Origin: Cadophora sp. MPI-SDFR-AT-0126
Taxonomy: Eukaryota; Ascomycota; Leotiomycetes; Helotiales; Ploettnerulaceae
DNA: 64,000 nt
NCBI GenBank assembly: GCA_020747065.1
Contig: JAGMVK010000020.1
Span: forward strand, 682,001-746,000
Direction of reading: 5' to 3'
In this document: piece by piece, positions 12,401 through 23,510 of the stretch
How positions within the stretch are numbered: position 1 is the first letter of the stretch
Layout of the letters: each line of letters starts with the position of its first letter
The notes under the pieces: model-generated
The model's input: the letters and a program-made list of their open reading frames with translations, nothing else
Told to the model about the DNA's origin: nothing
Databases searched by the model: none
Made by a program: the position numbers and the translations under genes

Positions 12401-14979
12401 TTCATAATATAGAAGTCTAAAACCCTAATTAAGGTATCTACTGTAGTAATTCCTAAGGAGGTATAAGAACTAGTTCTAAATTAGATCCAATTCCTACCTA
12501 ATTGACTAGTATTGTACTTAATATTTTGAACTCGCTGTAACGCACGCAATTAATTAATACCTCCCACGTTCTTACTAAATACTCCTATATTAATGAGAAG
12601 ATCCTAAAAGAATTGATCTATCTATTATATTGTATACCTCTCTTCCTAGAGTAGTTTTTAAATTCTACTTTCTAGTACATATAACGCCTTCTATTCATTA
12701 AGTCTTTTCATAATATCTTGTATATTATATTCTGCCTCACTTATTATAAATACGGTCGTGAAGAAAGCTTTTTCGTCTTTATTCCTGCTATTAGAATTAG
12801 TTAATAAATCATTAGAATACAATAAAGTATCAAAATCCTAGGAATCTAGATTATCTTCCTAAATTCCGGGACCTTCCTAATTCTAATCCAAATCTAATCT
12901 AGTTCCCTTAGTATATACTAAGTAAGCCTTAAAAGAATCGTTAGTTACCTTTATACTTTTTACTTTATACTCAATAAAGTACTTTACTTTTAATACTCTT
13001 TACTCCTTATTAGAATAATAGCTACTATAGTAATCTATCTTCTTATAGATAATATACCCTATATAACCTAGTTTAAGTTAGAATTTAATTCCATATTTAT
13101 TATCTACTAAAAACTTTATCCTCTGATCTAAATAAAGAGTTCTTCTGTCTACTACGTAAGAATAATAGTAATTTAGCCTTAACTTAGTGTATTTTCCTAC
13201 TTATAGTCCCGACTCATGAGTTATTTCCACGCTTAAAGCTGTGTGAAGGCTATCTATTAATATAGGAAATATAAATAGTACTTGAAATAACGCTATCTTA
13301 AAGAGCGGGTTTCTAGATACTCCTTATATAAGTTTATTGCGTAACGTCTTATTGTTTCATATATTATTGTCTTTAAGACTAAGTTAAATACTTTATAGTT
13401 CTCTAGTAAAGTTCTCTAACTAAGCTAAAATTAGCCTGCCCTTCTAGTAAAGCTCGGTTTAAAATAACAAGAAAGTTAAGCTAAACTAGTAGCTAAGGAA
13501 TTAGTTAGCTCTCTCCTCTATCTTAAAGTTAGTACGTATTACTTTAATAAGATTATTAAATTTATACCCCTTATTCTATAGGTACTAATAATAGTATAAA
13601 CTTACTCTATCCCAGAGTATCGTCGGAAATACTTAGTACTAAATATCATAATTAATACTAGCTTTCTAATAAAAGCTAGTAAAGATATATAGCTTTTTAT
13701 CTAAATAGTCTTTAGACCTACTATACTAAAGCTCTTTTATATATATCTTACTAAGGCTTACTAAGGACTTTAATTAGCCCTATATCAATATATCCTGGAC
13801 ATATTAGGATAGTTGTATTTGCTCTATATATAATCTGTTAAGTCTAGGTCTCGTAAATAGGGGTAAAGACTCATCCCGCGGGTACATATCCGGGGCTAGC
13901 ACTGGATTTAGTAACAGATTCTCGTTTAGTCTCTATATTAGTACTATATTTAGGGATCCTCTCCTAGGGGTAAATGAGAACTCTCTCTTTATATAAACTA
14001 GTAGTGTTACGCTATATAAATCGTTATTTGAAATAGTGAGTTTTATATAAGCAGGGGTAGTAAAATTATCTAAGCTTTGAGATACTTTAGCCCTTAGAAA
14101 ATTACTTCTTAACTAAATATATTAGCGCGTCCCCTCTTTTTCCTTTAAAGAAGTTAATTTAATAGAATTAATCACTACTATTAGTTTATTACATTAATAT
14201 AGTAGAGGTATTCTTTAGTAAAGTATTTAGGTAATTAAGGTTATTACTTAGTAAGTACTCTAAATCTAGTCTGGTATTATCTTAGAAGTATTTTGAATTT
14301 ATAATCTTAATTAATCCTCTAGCTAAATATTATCTTTAGCTTATACTATTTAAGCTAATGTAATAAATACTAGTGCTCTATCCTGTTATACGTAAATACT
14401 ATTAGCTTGTAATACATTTTATAGTATAATCTGCTCTGATTTCCTTATCCGGAAAAAATAGAAAAAAGACTAATTTCTAAAGTATTCCTAGTAGTCTTAG
14501 AAAAGGAACTCGCTCTTCTTACTATTATTGTAGAAGAGCTTCCGAAATTCTTACAAAAGCTTTATTAGATCTTCTAGTAATTCCTTCACTAGCTTTAGCC
14601 CTATTTACACTACTTCCGCTGCTTCCTCTTCCTCCTTTACTCTTTTCTCCTAGTCTGAAATAGCTAGTATTTCTTTAGCTATAATTCGTATCTAAATTAG
14701 TAGTCTTTCAGATATAGTATTATTTATTTAAAAGCTTTTTAATTAGAGTTAAGTAATTAACTTAACAATTATTAAAGAGGAATTACTACTATTATTATAT
14801 ATATAAGTATATAAGATTTACAGTCCAAACGTAATACTTATCCCTTACTCCTAAATCATTACTTGTTAATTTAGTTTTAAAGAGTTACCTGTTAAGTATA
14901 GTTAAGTACTTAACGTTAAAGTCGCCGCTTTTCTTACCGTAACCTATCTACTCTATAATACATATTAACTACTGATCAG
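9482..14979 (-). other. Degraded gag-pol interior of the LTR retrotransposon
   Basis: About 5.5 kb of AT-rich sequence with no intact frame on either strand. Minus-strand traces of RNase H (near 9550-9640) and reverse transcriptase (near 10350) fix the orientation. The gag and integrase parts should lie to the right, up to the LTR at 14980, but I could not recognise them. Confidence 0.6.
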
Positions 14980-15196
14980 TATCAATTCAATACTAAATAT
15001 AAGCTAAAAATCAAACGTAAATATCATATATATGCATATTAAGCTTAATAGTATAGAAAATCTATATATATTTCTAAGAAAGGTTAGGAGATACTAGACT
15101 ATATACTACCTCCGAAATGCCACCGAATCGCCTCCGCAAGTAGTCCTACCCCCTATTCTAGCTGAGACATGTCCTGTATAGGCCTATGGACCAACA
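14980..15196 (-). repeat. Right LTR (5' LTR in the element's orientation)
   Basis: Colinear with the left LTR. It starts TATCAATTCAATAC (the expected TG start altered by G-to-A) and ends GGACCAACA. It is followed by the second GGAAT of the target duplication. Confidence 0.85.
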
Positions 15197-16306
15197 GGAA
15201 TAAAGACCTTTTCCAGCTACTCCAGAGCTATTTGATTAGTTATCCACCTATTTTCTATAGCTGTAAAGTACTATAAATTAAATATATTTAATTGCAATAG
15301 AAACTATTGTTATTAGACTAATTTTTCCTTATATATTATAGCCGGAAACGTAGAGAGACCTATTACGGATATACACTTAATAATTATTATTTAAGAGCGC
15401 GAGCCTAGCTATTTTCCTTAAACCTTACGTGCCTTTACACTCCCTACTATATATCTATTTAAACTATAACCTTCTATAATACTAGTCTTATTCATATTCC
15501 ATTATTAAAAGACTAGAATTACCTTAATTACTAGAATTACTAATTTTTAGAACTATAGCTTAATAACTTTAGAATAAGTATTATTAATATATATAAAATC
15601 AACGTATATCTGCCTCTTAGTCTTAAGAATAGGATTCTAAGCTAAAAACCGTACTATCTAGTATTTTCTAAGTAAGCAGTATTCTCCTTAAAGAGCTAGG
15701 AGCCTCTCTTTAAAAACCTATATCTATATATAAGTAACTCTATAACTAAAAGACTCTTAAGTTAAAATCTAATTAATTAATCGATCTTTAATTATAATAG
15801 GAAGTCTTTATATATATTTAGCAGCCTCCTTATATAATTATATCGTTGTATTCCGATTATAAAAAGTAGACCTTAGAATACCTTACTCTAAATATACTTT
15901 TTATAAGGACTTGCTATTTGCAATCTCCTTAATAGTATATATAATATCATGTTCAGTATATTAAGGCTTTATAATAAAATCAATTCATATTCTAAATTTT
16001 AAGAAAATCAATTAAAGAATAAAATATTAAATAATTATTGAAGTTAGGTGGTATAAGAAGCGGTGAGGTTAAGCGAGGTGGGCGGAATGTAGGGGTGGGC
16101 GGAAACCAGGGGTGAGACGTTAGTCGCTCGACCGCAGTGGCCGAAGAAGTATTAATAGTATTATTCCAAGGCAATCCCGTCGCACCAATAGTTTAAGTTG
16201 AATCCGTCTATGACAACAAACTCGACAAGATTATCCTTGCTTGACCCAACAGTGGTTGTTCATTTCAATCTATTGAAAATCATCGGATATAATATCAAAT
16301 AGCCTA

Positions 16307-17835
16307 TCAAGCAATCGGATTGCTCGTCAATCCCACCAACAGATCTCCTAGCTCGATAACATCCTCCAACTTGTCCAAGTTCAAACAAAGCTTCTCAATC
16401 AAATCCCTCCTCTCATCAGAGACAACACCTTGCGTAATTCCTCTCCACTTCTCCACGATCTCTTGGTTCGACAACTCTTGATTCATACCCCTGGCGCTCA
16501 TCACTTCAGCCCTTAGAACTTTCCCGCCCCTCAATCTGATTTCCGCTGCCGTTTGCATGGTTCCATTGTATTGTTCCTTTAGAACGCACTCCGTCTTTTC
16601 GACCAAACCCCAAACTTCTTCCCGTTCGAGCATATGCTGCCTGAAGCCCGAAGGTAGAACTTCGCCATCCACAATCTGCGTCGCGGCAACATATGCCGCA
16701 CTCATCTGCGCCCCTGTACTTGTGATCGGCTTCTGAACCTTGAAACCTCCATGATGAAAACCCGCATCAGCCATTTCCAGCCTCACACTCTCGATGTCTT
16801 TCAAGTCCAACAACTCCTTCATATGTTCTCTTTGCAGCAGCCGAATACAATCAATTGCTGGGTGTGTCGCCGCCATGGCACTATACGGCTTGATCTTCAC
16901 ATTCTCTATCTTCCAAGTTGTGCCTAGTCCTTCGGTGATAGCCTCTATTTTGTAGCTTGGCTCTTTTCCATTGCCCTTAGAAAACATTTCTAAGAATCCC
17001 CCATACTCTCTGTCATAAACTTTCTTAATCCCCACATATTCTTCCCTTGCCAAAAACGCCGCTAAAAGTCCGTTCCGGGCCGCAAAACCATGGTGCATTC
17101 TCTTAACCTCGGATTCAAACTGAGCGCTCATAAGGCCGCAAGCTTGCGTACAAGCAATACCTAGCGCATCCTCAATCCGCCCGGCTGGCATGTCCAGCAG
17201 TTTACAAACGGAGGCAGCGGATGCGGATGGGCCAAATACAGCACCGGAATGCCAGCCCATGGTCAGCATTCGAATGCCTCGGAGAGCATTCCCAACTCGG
17301 GGCCCGACCTCTAGCCCTGTAATATAGGCCAGCAGGAATTGCTTTCCAGAGAAGTGTTGTGGTTGAGATTTACACGACAATGACGAGATAGCGGCGAAGA
17401 GAGCAGGGAGCACGACCGAGTTGCTGTGCAAGGGCGCTTCCGAGTGGTAGTCATCAAGCTCAATGCCTTGAATGAACGTGCTGTTCAGAAGAGCTGCCGC
17501 GAGTGGGGAGATTTTCTGTCCTTTTGTAAACTTCATGTTCATCGTTCTAGAGGTACAGAATGGAGGCAGACCTTTTCCCATCCAAAGACCGAACAGTCAC
17601 CTTCAGGCTCAATATTGAGAATTGCCCTAGCGGCTTTCTCAGACCATGGAAGATGAGCTCCAATAATCGCACATCCCAAGCCATCGAGTATGAGGTACTT
17701 AGCGCGGGTCTGGATCAGGTCGGGAATGTTGCATAAGGCGAGGCTATTGATCCAGAGACAGAGCCTTCCGGTGTGGCTCTCTGGATCCATTGGTTGATTT
17801 AAAAGAATTGGCTGATTTGAGGATGAGGATGGCAT
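16307..17835 (-). CDS. cis-aconitate decarboxylase-like MmgE/PrpD protein
   Basis: 490 residues from two exons (17572-17835 and 16307-17515), the same length as Aspergillus terreus CadA. MmgE/PrpD enzymes dehydrate or decarboxylate tricarboxylates; CAD turns cis-aconitate into itaconate. The similarity to CadA is strong throughout: KYLILDGLGCA and PWSEK near the start, ELDDYHSEAPLHS (active-site Asp/His region), GWHSGAVFG, DALGIACTQACGLMSAQ, VKRMHHGFAARNG (active-site Lys) and YGGFLEMFSKGNG. The start was chosen for the MPSSSSNQ N-terminus; there is no mitochondrial presequence or PTS1. It lies tail-out at the cluster edge beside the citrate synthase. By analogy with SpoK of sporothriolide it probably decarboxylates an alkylaconitate to an alkylitaconate. 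The substrate is inferred. Confidence 0.88.
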
Positions 17836-18333
17836 TTTATCTTGCCTTCCTAGTATACAGAAGACAATTTGGACCAGAAGTGCTGATAGATTGTAGATTG
17901 ATGGACATGGAGCGACGTTCTTTTGACCTTGGACAACTGGGCTTCCCAAGCATTTATGCAGTGTCAAAAGTACACGGGAAAGACCGGGAAGTTTTTGATC
18001 TTATCTTCACATGCCACTTACGCATAGCATACTGGATGTTGATAGCTGCGCCCTCGGCTCGCTGATATGTCACAAGAGCTGCTGTGTGAAGAGGGGCACA
18101 AAAACCACGTGTACGGTCATGACAAAAAATTGGTCGGTCGAAAAGTCACGATTCGAAATTTGTAATTTCACATGAGCGGCTGAAGGTCTGTTGCTTTACA
18201 AGCTTTGAGAAGATGGGTGCAAAAAGGACATAATTTTTTGAGCTATTGTAACTAAAGAAACCACTCAATCCACTTTCGTCAGTTCAATTTGAAGACAGAA
18301 CTGTATTTCCAACAAGATATCAAATTGACGCGC
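17836..18333. promoter_or_regulatory. Region upstream of the CAD-like gene, downstream of the citrate synthase gene
   Basis: About 500 bp holding the promoter of the CAD-like gene. No regulator site could be assigned and no gene is seen. Confidence 0.4.
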
Positions 18334-19899
18334 TCAGAGTTTGGAACTGCCTTGCCCTGGTTTTATCGGCCCGGTGTATATCGACTGTGGGCGCAACAAT
18401 GTTATTTCTCGACCTTCATACACGCGTATGTATTAGTTGCAGAAGGTGTGCCATCGTTGTCAGAATAGAGGCTTACCCATAGCTTCTCGCCAATGCGCCA
18501 ACATGCCTGGCAGCCTCCCATGAATTATCACTATAGGTATCATCTCCGGTGAGAATTTCCTGAAATGTAACAGTATATTAGATAGCCATTATATGACGGG
18601 ACGGTCTGAGATCAAGAAGATAGATCTTCTTACAGGGCTATGAAAAGGAAAACTCCGTAGAGATCTGCGTTGGCATGCAGCTTCCGTGATGTGAAGTACT
18701 CGTCAATGGAAGCAATGCGCTCTATTTCAGTGGCAACTGCCAGCAGAGGGTTAGAATCCTCTCCAAATTCATCCAGCAAGCACTTGATTAATGTGATTCT
18801 TGGATCAACTGTCTTAAACGACGGAGATCCAAACCCGAAAAGTCTTTTTTTGCCTGCTTTGACGTCCTTTATGAGCTGAGGAACATTCTCCGGACGACCT
18901 ACTTCAGCCATCGCCTTGTATGCTGCTTCGGAAGCCCCAAAATGAAGGGGCCCAGACCCGGCTGCCATAGCACTGATGACACATGAAATAGGGTCGGCAA
19001 GGGATGACGCTGTGACGAGGAGCGAAAAGGTAGAATTGGTCAGTCCTTGGTCTGGGCTAATCGCCATGAGGCGATCAAGGCAAGACATGTTCTTCGGGTG
19101 TGGTTCTCTAGTGCCCTCATCAACGTAGCCCATCATGATGAGGAAGTTCTCGAGATGAGATTTGTTTATGTCTGGAGGCACAAATGTTCGGCCATCTCGA
19201 TGGCTGACAGTTAACCCTACAACAACTGAATAGGCTGCTAGAGTCCGAATGATTGCCTTGTCCACGAGATCCATATTCCTGTGATAAAGGTTTTCACCGG
19301 TGGCTGTTGGGATCATTTCCGGATTGGATCCTAGATATGCCGACAGCCCTGCCATGATTATTGTCATTGCTGGAGCTGTTGGTCTGCATGGTATAGTTAA
19401 TGATGAGCTCTCAAGGCCGACAAGATTCACTTACGGAAATGACCGCACAGTCTTCACCACAGCCGCAGGAACTTCGTGGGCAGCGATAGCTAGATCGTTC
19501 TTCAGTCTTTCCTTCTGTTCTGGCGACGGCACACTACCCCACAGCATTAAATGGGCTATATCTTCGTAGTCGCAATCCCAAATTTCCTTAGATGAGAGAC
19601 CACGGAATAGCACTAGTCCTCGATTTCCGTCCCTGTCCACAATTCAGATCAGAATTGACACATGAGTGAGGGACGTTGTGAGCTTACACCCAGGTCATCC
19701 CAGACTTAAGAACTGCAGTGTTCTTCAGCCCAGGATCATACAAGCGGAGCCCATCGCCAACCATGTGGGCTGGATTCGAACCATCTTCGGGGGCCTTTAT
19801 CTGCTTGAAACTGGCTGCCATCACGGTGTTCTGATGTATGGGTATCTCATATCTGCGAGACGTTCGAGAGTCTTCGATATAGAGTCTTCCGTCTGCCAT
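18334..19899 (-). CDS. Citrate synthase-like (alkylcitrate synthase) with PTS1
   Basis: 440 residues from five exons (19688-19899, 19435-19632, 18634-19383, 18477-18559, 18334-18413). Citrate synthases condense an acyl-CoA with oxaloacetate. Here a polyketide acyl-CoA is the likely substrate, giving an alkylcitrate. Visible family parts: VDGNRGLVLFRG, MAGLSAYLG, GPLHFGASEAAYK (catalytic His kept), LHANADLYG (catalytic Asp kept) and MIPIVIIHGRLPGMLAHWREAM near the end. Two positions usually His are changed: the DHE of the LTNST region reads DQG, and the GHR motif reads GSP (residue ~345). The protein ends SSKL, a canonical peroxisomal signal, coded in a short last exon. The start is the ATG with MADGRLYIED; upstream in-frame Met residues are less likely. 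It is divergent from the PrpD gene. Confidence 0.88.
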
Positions 19900-20707
19900 G
19901 TTGGCTTGGAGAGTAAGGATTTTTTGAACGAAGTGGAATTTGAATTTGGGGGAAGAATCTTGATTTGGTATGTAATGACGAATCTGGATTTGATATGTAA
20001 TGACATCCGGAGTATTTAGAATGATTAGATTCAGCTTGAATAAAACAATACGTGAGAGAACCCTCGGGAAATCCTCAGAAATGTGGGTTTGGCGTTCTAC
20101 CTTCCCTTGATTCAACCTAGGCAACACAACACCTGGAGTAAAATCTTCCTTGTGATACAGTCAGATCTTTCGAACGCGTCATTCAGACTTCCATTACCGT
20201 GCTTCATTATGAAGCATCACATGCGAGTCTTGATTACCTTGTTCTTGCTTGATAGTATAGACCTTGAGGATTACTACTCTCACACTTTTCCATCTGATTG
20301 ATATTTTGAGAAATAGCATTTCATTTTGAGTTCATTTTTGAGAACTGTGCGGTTTCGGATAGAAAGGGACGAATGTCTGGAGAAGAGTCAGGCTTGTGAC
20401 ATCATGTGCAATAATGGATTTTTTTCTTTCTCTCGAGACGGCAAGTGAGAATTTAGTAATCTGGGAAAGGTAATGTTAGAGTTCCTATTTAAGTTTTCTT
20501 TTACGAAGTGCAGACACGACGGTATCAGCTGTTACCTCGGCTTAATTGCTAATTAGCAGCGTAGGGTCGGCCTCAGTACTTTGCTCCATTTCTTTGCTTG
20601 ACATTTTTCTGAAGATTCTCTTCAGCCCTACCATAATTTTGAATAACTCTCTGAAAGATTCGACACAAATGTTCTTCCGAAGTACACACGATAAGGACAA
20701 CGACACA
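19900..20707. promoter_or_regulatory. Divergent promoter of the citrate synthase and PrpD genes
   Basis: About 800 bp between the two start codons, which face away from each other. Shared control of the condensation and dehydration steps is likely from the layout. No specific operator could be assigned. Confidence 0.5.
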
Positions 20708-22227
20708 ATGACTTCACCATATGACCAGATCATAGTGGATATCAAGGACTATGTATTCCACTATCAGATTGAGAGCCCAAACGCATGGGTTTCTGCCCAG
20801 ACCACCATCTTGGATGCTCTTGGTTGTGCTATTGAAGGAGTAGCCACTAGCCCTGGGTGTAGAAGCCTTCTGGGCCCAGTTATCCCCGGAACTATAACCC
20901 CGGATGGATTCAGACTCCCTGGAAGTTCTTACCAACTTGATCCAGTCAAAGGAGCATTTGATATGGCAACAATGATTCGATATCTGGACCGCAATGACGC
21001 ACTTGGCGGAAAGGATTGGGGGCATCCTTCAGGTATGTGAGAAAGTACAGTTATCATAGAAAGACGTTCTGACAAGATATCTGGATGAGCAAAGACAATC
21101 TTGGTGCCATCATTGCTGTCTCTGACTGGCTCTCCCGTTCTAGTGCCAGCGGTAGATTACTCCATAAGGGGCCTCGACTGACTATGCGCACGCTGCTCGA
21201 GGCTACAGTCAAAGCGTACGAAATACAAGGCTGCTTTCTGTTGAACAATGCTTTCAATCAATACGGTCTTGACCACACGGTGCTCGTCAAGCTCGCTTCG
21301 ACAGCCGTTGTGTCCTGGCTTCTCGGCCTCAGTGAGGATCAAACAATGGCAGCCATTTCTCACGTTTGGATGGATGGAATCCCCCTTCGAATTTTCCGGA
21401 CCTATCCAAATAGCACATTGAGAAAAAGCTGGGCGGCTGGCGATGCTTGTATGCGCGCCGTTCAGCTGGCACTGCTTACTCGTTCTGGGCAGTCAGGGGC
21501 TCCAACGGTATTGACAGAGCCTCGATGGGGGTTTTATGCCACCACATGGCGTGGTGAATCGTTTACCCCCCCGAGACAGTATGGGACATGGGTGGTGGAA
21601 AATGTCTTTTTTAAGATCATTGCTGCCGAAGGCCATGGAATCTCGGCCACGGAAGCTGCTCTAGAGCAGACACTCAGAATCCAGGCACAAGGTCTTGATC
21701 CCGGGCACGCGATCAAGAAGATCAAGATCCGTACCAACGCCTCAGCTAACATGATCATTAACAGGCCTGGCGAACTGCACGGAGCAGCAGACCGTGACCA
21801 TTGTATGCAGTATATGATAGCCGTCACAATTCTCAAAGGCGCGGTTCCAGACGCCTCAGACTTTCAAGATGACAGTCCCTGGGCTGCCGATGCACGAGTG
21901 ACTGCTCTGATGGCTAAATGTGAGATCATGGTGGACAAGGATCTCACTCGCGATTATCTCGATATCACCAAAAGAAGTGTGGCGAGCGGAGTGACAGTTT
22001 TACTGCATGATGAGTCGGAGCTCGACGAGGTATTGATAGAATTTGGCGTTGGACATCCGAGGAATGAGGAAACTTTGCCTGCTGTGCGAGCGAAATTCAA
22101 GCAGAATATGGCATTGCTATTTTCGGAGCAGGAGATCGAGGAAATCTGTGCAGCTATGGCACAGGATGGCCCTATTTCATCATTCATCGACCTTTTTGTG
22201 CGGAATAAGCCATATACCAAGTTGTAA
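20708..22227 (+). CDS. 2-methylcitrate dehydratase-like protein (PrpD family)
   Basis: 485 residues from two exons (20708-21032 and 21095-22227). PrpD dehydrates 2-methylcitrate to an aconitate; here it would dehydrate the alkylcitrate. Hallmarks: TTILDALGCAIEG, HPSDNLGAIIAVSDWLSR across the splice site, YGLDHTVLVKLASTAVVSW, WAAGDACMRAVQLALL, EPRWGFYATTWRG, and the C-terminal domain with GELHGAADRDHCMQYM and SPWAADARV. The start is the ATG giving MTSPYDQ; two in-frame upstream Met codons exist, and no mitochondrial presequence is evident with the chosen start. The protein ends YTKL, a weak PTS1-like tail that may matter because the neighbour ends SKL. It differs clearly from the CAD-like paralogue at 16307-17835, so the cluster has one enzyme for each step. 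Confidence 0.9.
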
Positions 22228-23510
22228 TTTACTCTTTTACAAAAAAACGACTGATGTCACCGGTAGCCGCATGAAGATCAAGGTGAATTGAGTTGGTGTG
22301 ATAAATCAATCACTTTGAATTATTCAGGGCTATCCTGTGATGGATACATGTGATCGTTGCCTATTTACATTGACTGGTCTACAGTACAGCTAATTATTCG
22401 AAGTATATTGTTCGGGTTTCCAGACCTCTAAGGGCAAGTGCATAAGAAGATCAGACGATTGAAGTATAGTCAATTCAAATAGAGAAGAATTAGCTCAAAT
22501 CAAAGCTACCCCTATTTCAATTGTTTAGTTATCCTATACCCACGATAGTTGACAGTCGACGTCGCTCAATTTTATGTTAAGGTTACGGCCCGGTCCCTAG
22601 AACGATAAATAAATAGGCTTTTCCCTTAACGAACTAGGTGGCAGAAGTCCGTGCGTTGAGGCTGCCTTCGCTTGGTAAGGGATACTCCTTTCTAAGCTGA
22701 AAATGCGCCCTTTCATTGCTTTATAATACCACAAAATCAAGTACGAATTAGTAGTAATTCTAAACGCACTGACTTCTGGCACCTAGTTCGTAAACATGCT
22801 CAGCTCGATTAATAATACTCTACTATCTCACCGGGTATAATGCTAAACCTGAATTTTTGTATGCTAGAGACCTAGTTTTCATGTTCCGAGTGGTCAAAGA
22901 CCCTCGACAAGGCCTTGTTGATTCTCAAAGCACGAGCCAAAATCAGAGCTATTGTAGAGAACGATAAAGTTATTGGATAGACATCCCTAAACACCAGCCG
23001 AGGTCTCTTTTCTTGGCATTTAATCTTATGTCTGGGGGGATAGTAGTTACTGCTCGGTCCTTTTGAAAAACTCTAAAGAAAGATACTTCTACTCTTAGTT
23101 TCTCATTCGTATATGCAACAGCCCCGCAACGATTAAGGTTAGGCCTCGGTACTCGGAAGGATTCGAGAAGTTGATAGGTATTCTCGCCAATAGGTTTCGA
23201 TGGGTTGGACTAACAGAACAAGTACTTTGTAAATGCTTGTCTTTGTCACCAATCAGCAGCGTCGGCACCATTTCATCCAAACCAAAGCCATATTCAAACG
23301 CCACAGCAGGTAAGTTAGAAACCGTGCTTTGGTCTCTGCGGTTGACGAGTGGGAGCATGTGCACATCCATGGCTTCACCTTTGCTGTCGTCTCAGACTTT
23401 GGGCTGTTACACTTCCCACCATCTCGACGAGAGTGTGTCACCAACAGATCCATAATAATCGTTCCCATTTTCATATCAATTCTTCCCAGAGGTTTGAGAA
23501 AACAGAAATC
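22228..23510. other. Intergenic region upstream of the P450, with a MITE
   Basis: About 1.3 kb without a convincing gene. It holds the 161-bp inverted-repeat element at 22630-22790 and the P450 promoter. Confidence 0.5.
22630..22790. mobile_element. 161-bp MITE with inverted repeats
   Basis: The ends are inverted copies of CGAACTAGGTGsCAGAAGTC (about 28 bp, two mismatches), flanked by TAA on both sides (22627-22629 and 22791-22793). A 3-bp TAA duplication fits PIF/Harbinger-type MITEs. It has no coding capacity. Confidence 0.7.

Larger units (their letters stand above)
5717..15196 (-). mobile_element. LTR retrotransposon, Ty1/copia-like, RIP-degraded, with nested pogo element
   Basis: Two 217-bp LTRs (5717-5933 and 14980-15196) flank the element, which sits between GGAAT repeats (5712-5716 and 15197-15201), a 5-bp target duplication typical of LTR elements. 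Coding traces are on the minus strand: near 10352-10387 a peptide like VEI-stop-IDNTLIL resembles the Y-x-D-D box of reverse transcriptase, and near 9546-9640 a trace like IVIR-stop-LYKRREL resembles the end of a copia RNase H. No frame is intact. Excluding the nested pogo element it is about 7.6 kb, long for copia. The ~1.7 kb between the RNase H trace and the left LTR is unexplained. Confidence 0.8.
4803..16120 (-). mobile_element. RIP-degraded pogo-like DNA transposon, copy B, interrupted by nested elements
   Basis: Same terminal repeats as copy A (ACGTCTCACCCCTGG at the left, its complement at the right) and flanked by TA at 4801-4802 and 16121-16122. Its own sequence is 4803-5716 plus 15202-16120, about 1.83 kb, colinear with copy A and differing mostly by C/T and G/A changes. 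The break falls inside a GGAAT that is present once in copy A and twice here, which marks the retrotransposon insertion. No intact reading frame remains. Confidence 0.85.
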
